Below are positions 55,656 to 64,000 of a stretch of 64,000 nucleotides of DNA, one piece after another. This DNA comes from Adiantum capillus-veneris (Eukaryota > Streptophyta > Polypodiopsida > Polypodiales > Pteridaceae), in contig CM043942.1 of NCBI GenBank assembly GCA_014529385.2, forward strand, positions 34,455,969-34,519,968. The letters run 5' to 3'. Within the stretch, counting starts at the first letter, position 1, and each line of letters starts with the position of its first letter. The translations under genes and the position numbers were made by a program. The notes below the pieces were generated by a model that was not told where the DNA came from, searched no databases, and was given only the letters and a program-made list of their open reading frames with translations.

Positions 55656-56403
55656 TGTTAAGTATGGAGCCTGATTTACCCTTGTAATTTTCTGTGGTAA
55701 AAGCGCACATTTGTAAGGTCCCCATTATGAGGAGAAGCCATCGTGCATGAAGGAAAATCACTCACCGGAAACCAAAATTTTCACGGACAAGAATCAAGGA
55801 CAACTTTAAAGGCCTCGGGGGCGGAGGCCCCCGAGACTTTTTTTTCGTCGAAATATTCTTTTTCGCCGGAATATTATGGCCGGACGACGGCCGGAAAGTG
55901 GTCGGAAAACAACTGGTCGGTTGGCCGGTGGCCGGTAGTCAATGGCCGGTGGCCGGTGGCCGAATTCAAAAGCGGACTTGTCTTCTCAAGGGCAGCCACA
56001 CATGGGCGGATTGGAGGGTCCGATTTGGACTTATTCGCACAAGGGCGGCTACACATGGCTGTCTCTCATAAGAGAGGGCAGCCCTTTTGGCCTATAAAAG
56101 GAGGCCATTTCTACACACATTTCATAGTGTGAAGTTGATGCAACATGGTGAGTGTGAGGTGGTGAGAGTGAAGCAAGGCGAGAGATCCATTAAGGGTATA
56201 ATCCCTTTGTAAACTACTTCTTGTTTTGAAGTACTAAAGCCATTGAGTGGCTGCTTTCCCGTGGACGTAGCCCACATTGGGTGAACCACGTATATCATGT
56301 GTACTCTCTCTCTCTCTCTCTATAATCTCGTGTATATAAATCTGTCTCTCTCCATTAAGTAATCTACTCAATTATCTATTTAGCTACGTCTTATTTCCCA
56401 ACA
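55656..56403 (+). repeat. 3' LTR of Copia-1
   Basis: 748 bp, TGTTAAGTATGG...TTTCCCAACA, TATA box 56093-56099, (CT)n about 56304-56321. Preceded by the short purine-rich AGTTGGAGAT. Confidence 0.95.
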
Positions 56404-56415
56404 CTCCGAACATGG
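56404..56415 (+). other. 12-bp remnant of Gypsy-3 between two Copia elements
   Basis: CTCCGAACATGG separates the 3' LTRs of Copia-1 and Copia-2. The first five bases pair with CTTCG before Copia-1 as its target duplication. Confidence 0.6.
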
Positions 56416-56500
56416 TGTTAGGAAATATGACGTAGCTAAGTAGATAATTGAGTAGATTACTTAATGGAGAGAGATTATTTTCACACACAAGAGATTGTAG

Positions 56501-56571
<71 letters not shown>

Positions 56572-57202
56572 CACGATATACGTGGTTCACCCATTGTGGG
56601 CTACGTCCACGGGAAAACAACCACTCAATGGATTTAGCACTTCAAAACAAGAAGTAGGTTACAAAGGGATTATACACTTTTGGAGCTCCCACCTTGCTTC
56701 ACCTTGACCACCTCACACCCACCTTATTGCATCAACTTCACATTATGAAATGTGTGTAGAAATGGCCTCCTTTTATAGGCCAAAAGGGTTGCCCTCTCTC
56801 ATGTGAGGCAACCATGTGTAGCCGCCCTTGTGTAGATAAGTTCAAATTGGACCCTCCAATCCGCCCATGTGTGGCCGCGCTTGAGAAGACAAGTCCGCTT
56901 TTGAATTCGGCCTCCGGCCACCGGCCATTGACTTCCGGCCACCAACCATTGGCTACCGGCCCCACCGGCCAACCCGCCAACCGATCGGTCCTTTTTCAAC
57001 CACTTTTCGGTGGCCGTCCGACCATAATATTTCGGCGAAAAGGAATATTTCGGCAGGCTAGGCATGAAAATTTTGGTTTCCGGCGAGTGATTTTTATTTT
57101 CGGTGAGTGATTTTTCTTCACGCAGATGGCGTCTCCTCATAATGAGGGCCCTACAAATGTGCGTTTTTAACACAGAAATTACAAGGGATAAATCAGGCTA
57201 CA
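56416..57202 (-). repeat. 3' LTR of Copia-2
   Basis: About 787 bp. (GA)n at 56504-56567 is about three times as long as in Copia-1. The inner boundary is blurred by a small deletion that removed most of the CCATACTTAACA end at 57199-57202. Confidence 0.85.
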
Positions 57203-57263
57203 ATCTCCCACTTGCAGACTGACCTCCAAAACAAACCTGTGTGACTGCTTTTCATCCTGGTTC

Positions 57264-60200
57264 TTATCCTTGAATGCCGATTGAAGATGAGCAAAAGCTC
57301 AACTTCTCCTTGTTGACTACCTTTGTAAACATGTTTGCAGGATTTTCACTTGTATGCACCTTTCCTAGCTTTAGCTGTCCCTCTTCCAAAAGAGTGCGTA
57401 TGAAGTGATATCTCACCTCAATGTGCTTTGTCCTTGAATGACAGGCTGAGTTCTTCGCAAGATGGATAGCGCTTTGGCTATCACTGTACAAGACACTATT
57501 GTCTTGTCTGAATCCAATCTCTTTTAAGAATCTGTGAAGCCACAGAATTTCTTTGCTTGCCTCCGTCATTGCTACATACTTTGCTTCCGTGGTAGAAAGT
57601 GAGACCACTTTCTGCATCTTTGAAGCCCAGCTTACTGCTGTGCCTCCAATCGTGAAGACATAGCCAGTAGTGCTCCTTCGAGTATCTTTGTCACATGCCA
57701 TATCTGCATCAGCATACCCTTCTAGAAAAATATCAATTCCTCCAAAATACAAAGCATTTGTTATTGTTCCTTTTAGATACCTAAGTATCCACTTCACAGC
57801 TTGCCAATGCTCTTTACCTGGGTTTTCCATGAACCTACTTACAACTCCCACTGCATGTGCAATGTCTAGCCTTGTCCAGACCATAGCATACATAAGAGAA
57901 CCTATTGATGCAGCATATGGAACTTTAGACATATAGGCTATCTCCTCTTGTGTCTTTGGACACATATCCTTGGTTAGTTTAAAGTGACCAGCCAAAGGTG
58001 TAGAAACTGTTTTTGCATTGCAAACCTTTCTAGTACCTTCTTGATGTAATCCTCTTGAAATAGCTTTATTGTCTTCTTCGTCGTGTCCCTTGATATCTTC
58101 ATACCAAGTATTCTCTTTGCAATACCCAAATCTTTCATTGAGAAAGATTTAGACAACTCCTCTTTTAGGTCTTTGATGTTCTGCATGTTAGTACTTGCAA
58201 TCAGCATGTCATCAACATACAACATTAGGATGATGAACTTCCCATCTCCCAAATTCTTTGTGTAGACATAATGATCTGAGTTGCATCTTGTGAATCCATG
58301 ATCCAATATCCATCGATCAAACTTCAAGTACCATTGTCTTGATGCTTGCTTTAAACTATACAAGCTCTTCTTTAATCTGCAAAGCATTTTCTCATTGCCT
58401 TTTACTTCATACCCCTTTGGTTGAAGCATGTAAATTTCCTCCTCTAAGTCACCGTGAGGGAATGCCGTATTTATATCCATTTGCTCAAGATTTAGATCAT
58501 GAGCAGCCACAAGGCTTAAGACAAGCCTAACTGAGTTCATTTTTTACAACATGAGAAAACATTTCATTAAAGTCAATACCTTTCTTTTGACAAAACCCTT
58601 TTACCACAAGCCTAAACTTGTACCTTTTCTTCCCACCTTCTTCTTCCTTAAGCTTGTACACCCATTTGTTTTGAAGTGCCCGCTTACCTTTAGTCAAATC
58701 AACCAACTCCCATGTTTGGTTGTGATGTAATGAGTCCATCTCCACTTGCATGCTCTTCATCCATTCTTCTTTGGATTTGTGTTGCATAGCTTCCTCGTAT
58801 GATTCCGGCTCTCCAGAATATGAGATCAAGAGATGGTTGAAGGAAGGAACAAACCTTTCTGGAGGTCTACTTGCTCTTGTAGATCTTCGGGGAATAGGTT
58901 GAGGCTCCTCATTTGGTTGAAGTTGCTGCACATTGTCACCATTTGCAGTCCTTGAGCCTTCACCGTCCTCAAGCTCCATGTACTCATCACCTGTTTCTTT
59001 TGTGTGTTTTCTTTCCAAGTAATCTTTGTACATAGTTTGTTCGTTAAAAATTACATCCCTACTCCTTAAGATTTTACCATCTTCAGGATTCTATAGGTGA
59101 TACCCAAAGTCTCCTTCTCCATAGCCAATGAAGAAACACTTTTTGGACTTTGCATCTAGCAAGTTTGATCTTAGGCTTCTATCTATGTGCATAAAAGCCT
59201 CACACCCAAACACTTTGAGAAATGCATAATTCACCGGTTTACCTATCCATGCCTCTTCTGGAACTCTCCCATCCAATTCCGTTGAGGGTGACCAATTGAT
59301 TAAGTACAGAGACGTACTTACAGCTTCCGTCCAAAGCTCAAGCAGTAGGCTTGCATGTAGCCGCATGCTTCGTGCTCACTCCATGATTGTTCTGTTCATC
59401 CTTTTGAAAATGCCATTTTGTTGAGGTGTCCTTGGGGTTTTTCTTTGCCTCCGAATGCCATTACTAGCACAAAAGCTTTCAAAAGCTTGGCTGCAATATT
59501 CGCCTCCATTGTCGGATCTGAGGCATTTAACCTTAGTACCTGTTTCATTCTCACAAAGGCTTTTCACCTTTGAAATATGGAAAATACATCGGATTTATTC
59601 TTCATTACATAAACCCATGTTTTCCTAGTCGCATCGTCTATGAATGTTACATAGTACAATAAGCCACCAAGTGATGGTGTACTTGCAGGACCCCAAACGT
59701 CAGAATGAACCAACTTAGTTTTTTATTTTTTCTTTCATTTCCAGATTCTTGAAATTTTACCCTCTTTTGTTTACCATAAACACAATCTTCATAGAAATTT
59801 GTTTGAAGGATTTGCATTCCTTTGGCACTCATATGCCCAGGCCGGTAGTGCCACACCGCACTGTTCACTTCTGTAGTTGTTGCACAAGCTGAAGGTTGCA
59901 TGCTAACAGTACACAAGTAAAGTTTACCAACCTTTTCTCCCTTGGAAACCACCAAAGATCCCTTTGAAATCTTCCACCGTTTGCTTCTGAATGCAATGTT
60001 GTGACCTTCATTGTCCAATTGTCCTGTAGAGATCAATTTCTTGCGAAGAGAAGGAACGTGCCTAACATCTTTCAGCTTCCATTCATTTTCGTTATTAGCA
60101 GTTTTGACACAAACTGCATCTTTGCCGACAATTTCACAAGCTTCATCATCTCCCAAGTTTACATACCCAAAATTACCTTTGGTGTAATCTTGGAAATGTT

Positions 60201-60880
60201 GCTTGTGTGGTGTTGCATGGAATGAAGCCCCATAATCTACTATCCAGAAATTAGACACATTGTCTAATGAGAGAATTAGAGCATCTTGCTCTACTTTACT
60301 TGCCACATTGGCCTTTGATGTTGGCTTGTTGTCTTGAGGCTCTGACTCCTTCTTACATCAATAACTGACTTTGTGAGTGACTTGCTTCATCTTGAGCGAT
60401 CACAACCCTTTTGGTTTTTGAGCCTCTCCTTAGGCCTTCCTCTTGTTTCCACTGACAGTGTAGCACTTGATGATTCTCCTGTGCTTCTCCTTCACATTTC
60501 CTCGCTTAGGATAACACCCACAACATCATCAAACTTAAGAGTATTTGTGCCAAAAATAGAATTACTTAAAGCCATCACAAGGTTGTCCCAACTCTCCGGT
60601 AGAGACGATAGTATAAGGAGAGCTTTCACTTCGTCACATCGAAATTTATTTTCACTGATCGAAGTTGGATTATGTTGGTGTAAAAGTCATTTAGGCGTTC
60701 TACAACAACTAAACCATTCTCTGCCATCTTTAGATTGAACAAGTGCTTCATGAGAAATACCTTATTGGATGCCGATGGTTTCTCGTAGAAGTTTTCAAGT
60801 GACTTCATCACGTCCACCGTGGTCTTCATCTCCAAACGTTGAAGCCCACTCTTGGACAACAAGCTTAACCGGATTTTTAC
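57264..60880 (-). pseudogene. Copia-2 Gag-Pol, broken
   Basis: Collinear with the Copia-1 polyprotein from residue ~66 to the end. Pieces in coding order: Gag (60626-60880), protease/pre-integrase (59647-60306), integrase (59376-59567, 59091-59366), RT (58527-59033, 57974-58540), RNase H (57264-57995). Losses relative to Copia-1: about 66 bp spanning the Gag zinc knuckle deleted near 60355; protease DSGAS is DYGAS; integrase GISERMNR is GIFKRMNR, the catalytic Glu now Lys; several frameshifts and a stop near 59093. YVDD of RT is intact. It can no longer make working protease or integrase. Confidence 0.9.
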
Positions 60881-61090
60881 TGACGGGAGCAAAGCGAACC
60901 CCGAACCCCGACGGCCTCTAAAACACCGGGGACCGAATGGCGTGCCTCGAGCCTGTCATGGTAAAGCAAACAGGGGGCACCATCTAGCTTCAGCGGCTAG
61001 GACGCAAACAACACACCACCATAACAAAGTTTTCATCCAAGAGAGATGGATGCTTGGGAGTAATGATGAAAAGGAAAGGGAATGAGATCA

Positions 61091-61151
<61 letters not shown>

Positions 61152-62472
61152 GGGAGGGGGTATAGCGGCTTAGTACTTAGGCATCACAAAAGGATGGCGA
61201 ATCCGCACACCCTTCACACATACACAAGATCACTCCAAAACACAAGACTAAGTGGCGATTCCACACACCTCACATGGGCAAAACATTGCAAGAAAACATA
61301 CTCACAAAACCTCAAGCTTTATTTAGAGAATTAGGCGATGAAATGGGGAGCATAGGGTAGGGGAATGAGAAGGGAGAGAGTGGTAGAGCACATGGCGGAT
61401 AGGTGGGAGTTGATGGCGAAGACTCGCAGGAGGATTATGGCCATCATCCTTCATTTAGTTGCCCTTCATCTTCCATAGCCAAGGGTGTAGAGGTCATGCT
61501 CAAGACAAGCATGGTGATTGCGGTGATGGTGATGGTGTGGGTGTGTGTGTGTGTGCACTAGGCACACACAGTGCATAGTGTGTTCTTTGGTGATGTTGTG
61601 TGTTTTTGTGTGATGGTGACCCCTCTTTATATAGGGGAGGAGGGGGGGAGAAATTCTAGAATTTAGAAATGAAGAAATCATTATCTACATAGGCCATGTG
61701 ACTGTGGGCCCCACTTGTCTGGCTGTGTGTATATGTGCCAGAACAGTAGTCTCATGAGAGAGAGACTAAGAGAGAGAGATGGGTTGATGAAAAAAAGTGA
61801 GAGGTGACATGGAGAATAAAGTAATTACAAGAGGGGAGACAGAGGAGTGTGTTCAGAGGTGAATCTGTTCAGATGTGTGTGAACACAAGAAAAATTAGGT
61901 AACCACCGAGTGGGGATGGGTCTGTGCATGGGCACCTTTTTTTAGTGAAACTGAGTGTGTGTGAGTGTGGGGGAGGTTATTTAGCTACAAGAAAAGAGAC
62001 ATGGCACCCTTTGGAGAGAGGGGGGGGGGTATTTGGGTCATGGGATATGATAGGAGAGAGAAAGGGGGGGTGGGGTATACTATTTTGAAAGATAGGGTAA
62101 GTTGCATGTGAGTTAGGGTGCATTATTGGTGAGTTAGAATGCATTATTGGTGAGAGGTGGGGTAGCTTGAGGGGAGAGAGAAAGGAGAAAGGACAAGGGG
62201 AAGAGAGAGGGGGTTGACCTTTTGAGTGGAGGAGAGGAAAAGGGACACACGACGGGGAAACAGTGAAGAAAAAGGAGGCAAGGTGGGGATGGGCTGCCCC
62301 GCAGGCATGAGGTGGCCTATTTTACCTTTCTCATATATTTACATAATCATACTTTATTTTTTTCTTACTTTTTCCAATGTCTTTTATCACTCTCTCCCTA
62401 AGAGGGGGTTTTCATGGGGTGGGGACGAGAGAAGAGGGGTATGGGAGCTTGGCTTGTGAAAAGACCCCATCA
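60881..62472 (-). repeat. 3' LTR of the Tat-like element
   Basis: In element orientation TGATGGGG...TCCCGTCA, TG...CA with near-palindromic ends, following a purine tract at once. It includes a TATATAAAG box (about 61624-61634), (GA)n at 61093-61147, and several T/C-rich and G-rich blocks. No coding capacity. The outer end is fixed by where Copia-2 homology stops. Confidence 0.8.
61624..61634 (-). promoter_or_regulatory. TATA box of the Tat-like LTR
   Basis: Minus-strand CCTATATAAAGAGG, about 840 bp into the LTR. Confidence 0.6.
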
Positions 62473-62488
62473 TTAGCCCTCCCCTTTT
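62473..62488 (-). other. Polypurine tract of the Tat-like element
   Basis: Minus-strand AAAAGGGGAGGGCTAA directly before the LTR start TGATGGGG, 12 bp after the Pol stop. Confidence 0.7.
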
Positions 62489-62500
62489 GGCTAGAGGCAT

Positions 62501-64000
62501 TCATGTCTCTAGCTCATCTGTTTGATCATTATCGTCGGAGGTGGCGGCTGATGGTGTGTCCTCATCTGGAATGTCAATAGGTGGAGCCTGGTCAAATCGA
62601 AGAAAATAAGGTTTAAGTCGCCAACCATTTACCCTGGTTTTATGAAGTTTTCCATCAGCCTCCATAAGCTGGTAGCTTCCATTGGCATACTTTTTCCTGA
62701 CGATGAAAGGACCTTCCCATCGGAGTAGGAGTTTCTTATCCTTGCGCGTGTCGAAGCGATTGTCATAGCGGAGCACCAACATTCCTTTCTTCAATTCTTT
62801 TTTCCGGAGATGCTCGTTAAAGCTAAGCCGTCTATGCTTTGCTTGTGCTGCATAATAATTTATTGCTTCTTCTCTGTCCAGCTGCAGTCTTTCCAAGTTG
62901 ATGATGTGATCTCTCAAATGCATGTTGGGCTGTTGAAGCTGGCTTGCCATTACTCTGAGACTTTGTAGTTGCACTTCAATGGGCAAGATTGCTTCCTTAC
63001 CAAATACTAGATGATACGGTGTGAATCCCAAGGATGTACAAAATGAAGTTCTGTAGGCCCATAAAGCTGGTAGTAGATACTTATCCCAGTCTCCAGGTTG
63101 ATTGTTTACCTGCTTGGTAATAATTTTAGAAACCATTCCATTTACCTTTTCAACTAGGCCATTACATTGAGGGTAATATGGTGAAGAGTGCCTCCTTGTA
63201 ATGCCCAGTTTCTGCATTAATTCTCCTACCAAGTCTGCTCTGAAACCTGGCCCTCTATCAGAGATGATCTCTAAAGGTGTGCCAAACCTACAACATATGT
63301 GCTCGTAGATAAATTTAGCTACCTCTACCGCTGTGATTCTAGTGGTGGCTGTAGCCTCTGCCCATCTAGTCATGTAGTCGACCCCCATGATAATGTAGAA
63401 TTTTCCTGAGTTGGCCCTAGGTAATGGACCAATGGCATCGATACCCCATTTTTCAAATGGGCCATATGAGAGAATAGGTGTCTGTGGTTCAAGCATAAGT
63501 GACCTAGTGCTGGCCTTTTGACACAACTTACATGTTTTGCACCAGTGGTGTACATCACGGTTGAGGCTAGGCCATATGAAGCCTGCCTGCAAGATTTTCC
63601 TACTTGTTATGTCTAGGGCAAAGTGACCACCACAAACCCCGTCGTGACAGCTAGAAATTACTCCCGTGATTTCCTGAGAGAGAGGGACCTTCCTGAGTAT
63701 TTGGTCCTTACCCTTACAGTACAAACCGTCATTGATGAGTCGATACCTTGTGGCCTTCCGCGTCAGCCATTGCTTCTGTCCCTTTGTTAAATCTGATGGG
63801 CATCCCCCTGTTTCCAAAAAATGCATGATGTCGGGCAAGGCATCACTTCCTTGAAATAGAGGGAGCTTTAGTTTTATTGCTCCAACCACCACTTCCTGTA
63901 GTCTTTCACTTGCTAGGGCATCTGCTTCTTGGTTTTGAGCCCTTGGGATATGGTGTATTTGAACTTCTTCAAACTTACCCAACAAGGTTTTTACACCACT
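62501..64000 (-). CDS. Tat-like Gypsy Pol, C-terminal part (second RNase H end, integrase)
   Basis: 499 visible codons, open at the right edge. Order: end of an RNase H-like domain with HIPRAQNQEADALASERL; integrase zinc finger CHDGVCGGHFALDITSRK then WCKTCKLCQK; catalytic core WGIDAIGPLP (Asp at about visible residue 188), ISDRGPGF (Asp) and NGLVEKVNG (Glu); C-terminal region LLLRWEGPFIV and VNGWRLKPYF; acidic tail ending TDELET. The integrase inserts the element cDNA. All zinc-binding and catalytic residues are present. The RNase H domain of this type just before integrase is the hallmark of Tat-group Gypsy elements; RT lies outside the window. Confidence 0.9.
   Translation of the reverse strand, partial: SGVKTLLGKFEEVQIHHIPRAQNQEADALASERLQEVVVGAIKLKLPLFQGSDALPDIMHFLETGGCPSDLTKGQKQWLTRKATRYRLINDGLYCKGKDQILRKVPLSQEITGVISSCHDGVCGGHFALDITSRKILQAGFIWPSLNRDVHHWCKTCKLCQKASTRSLMLEPQTPILSYGPFEKWGIDAIGPLPRANSGKFYIIMGVDYMTRWAEATATTRITAVEVAKFIYEHICCRFGTPLEIISDRGPGFRADLVGELMQKLGITRRHSSPYYPQCNGLVEKVNGMVSKIITKQVNNQPGDWDKYLLPALWAYRTSFCTSLGFTPYHLVFGKEAILPIEVQLQSLRVMASQLQQPNMHLRDHIINLERLQLDREEAINYYAAQAKHRRLSFNEHLRKKELKKGMLVLRYDNRFDTRKDKKLLLRWEGPFIVRKKYANGSYQLMEADGKLHKTRVNGWRLKPYFLRFDQAPPIDIPDEDTPSAATSDDNDQTDELET

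Larger units (their letters stand above)
50904..56403 (+). mobile_element. Copia-1, full-length element with intact polyprotein
   Basis: Complete Copia retrotransposon of 5500 bp: 5' LTR 50904-51640, primer-binding site 51643-51654, one long ORF 51714-55595, 3' LTR 55656-56403. The LTRs are about 96-98% identical by eye. Flanking 5-mers are CTTCG (50899-50903) and CTCCG (56404-56408), a target duplication with one transition. It inserted into the Gag of Gypsy-3. The uninterrupted polyprotein makes it the only candidate for an autonomous element here. Same family: solo LTR at 8537, Copia-3 and Copia-2. Confidence 0.95.
56416..60880 (-). mobile_element. Copia-2, mutated and 5'-truncated Copia-1 relative
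   Basis: Minus-strand element of the Copia-1 family: 3' LTR 56416-57202, then Pol and most of Gag (57264-60880). It ends within Gag at the 3' LTR of a Tat-like element; alignment to Copia-1 continues to base 60880, consistent with a clean insertion and a 5-bp duplication TTTAC (60876-60880). The missing 5' Gag and LTR should therefore reappear beyond the Tat element to the right of the window. Copia-1 and Copia-2 lie tail to tail. Confidence 0.9.
60881..64000 (-). mobile_element. Tat-like Gypsy element, 3' part
   Basis: Minus-strand element running off the right edge: Pol 3' part (62501-64000), polypurine tract (62473-62488) and a 1592-bp 3' LTR (60881-62472). It interrupts Copia-2. The second RNase H-like end (HIPRAQNQEADALA) upstream of integrase is typical of the Tat group. 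The visible coding part has no stop or frameshift, so this is probably the youngest insertion of the stack along with Copia-1. Confidence 0.85.

Overview
The window is nuclear DNA of a land plant. It holds one intronless PPR gene of the PLS/E type on the minus strand (32058-34337). Almost everything else recognisable is plant-type LTR retrotransposon (Ty1/Copia and Ty3/Gypsy), in fragments, nests and solo LTRs, with very long (CT)n, (AC)n and G-tract microsatellites. PPR style, repeat load and the retroelement sequences would suit a fern or other seed-free plant, but that lineage guess is inference only.

Layout, left to right. 1-2.6 kb: decayed minus-strand coding pieces, one resembling proteins carried by CACTA-type transposons. 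3.4-6.0 kb: the 3' part of a Gypsy element (family A): 3' LTR, polypurine tract, long 3' UTR and a small acidic ORF. 6.0-12.4 kb: Gypsy-1 (minus), inserted into family A. Its Pol continues past the integrase into an aspartic-protease-like domain and a tail with repeated WVPK motifs, and a Copia solo LTR with a perfect 5-bp target duplication sits inside its integrase. 12.4-16.4 kb: Gypsy-2 (minus), integrase followed by about 2 kb of extra coding sequence with a coiled coil. 16.8-18.4 kb: a Copia derivative with nearly all its interior deleted. 18.4-25.8 kb: a probable large non-coding LTR element with a clear 5' LTR and primer-binding site. 25.8-32 kb: degenerate Copia scraps and small tandem duplications. 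32.1-34.7 kb: the PPR gene and its leader. 34.7-37.9 kb: nothing recognisable.

37.9-42.8 kb is a complete but mutated Copia element (Copia-4) with 227-bp LTRs and a perfect GATAG target duplication. From 44 kb to the right edge the DNA is a continuous stack of insertions: Copia-5 (carrying a 270-bp hAT-like MITE) is cut by Gypsy-4, Gypsy-4 by Gypsy-3, and Gypsy-3 by the intact Copia-1. Copia-2 lies tail-to-tail 12 bp from Copia-1 and is cut by a Tat-like Gypsy element that runs off the window. Copia-1 (51714-55595) has the only full-length undamaged retroelement polyprotein.

The most unusual observation is the protease-like domain downstream of the integrase in Gypsy-1, combined with the apparent lack of a protease motif in the usual place between Gag and reverse transcriptase. 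Other notable signals are the extra 3' coding regions of Gypsy-2 and family A, the MITE with homopolymeric G tracts in its inverted repeats, 96-bp repeats in the U3 of one family-A LTR, and inactivating changes that look like C-to-T/G-to-A transitions. Identifications rest on reading motifs by eye; no database search was run.
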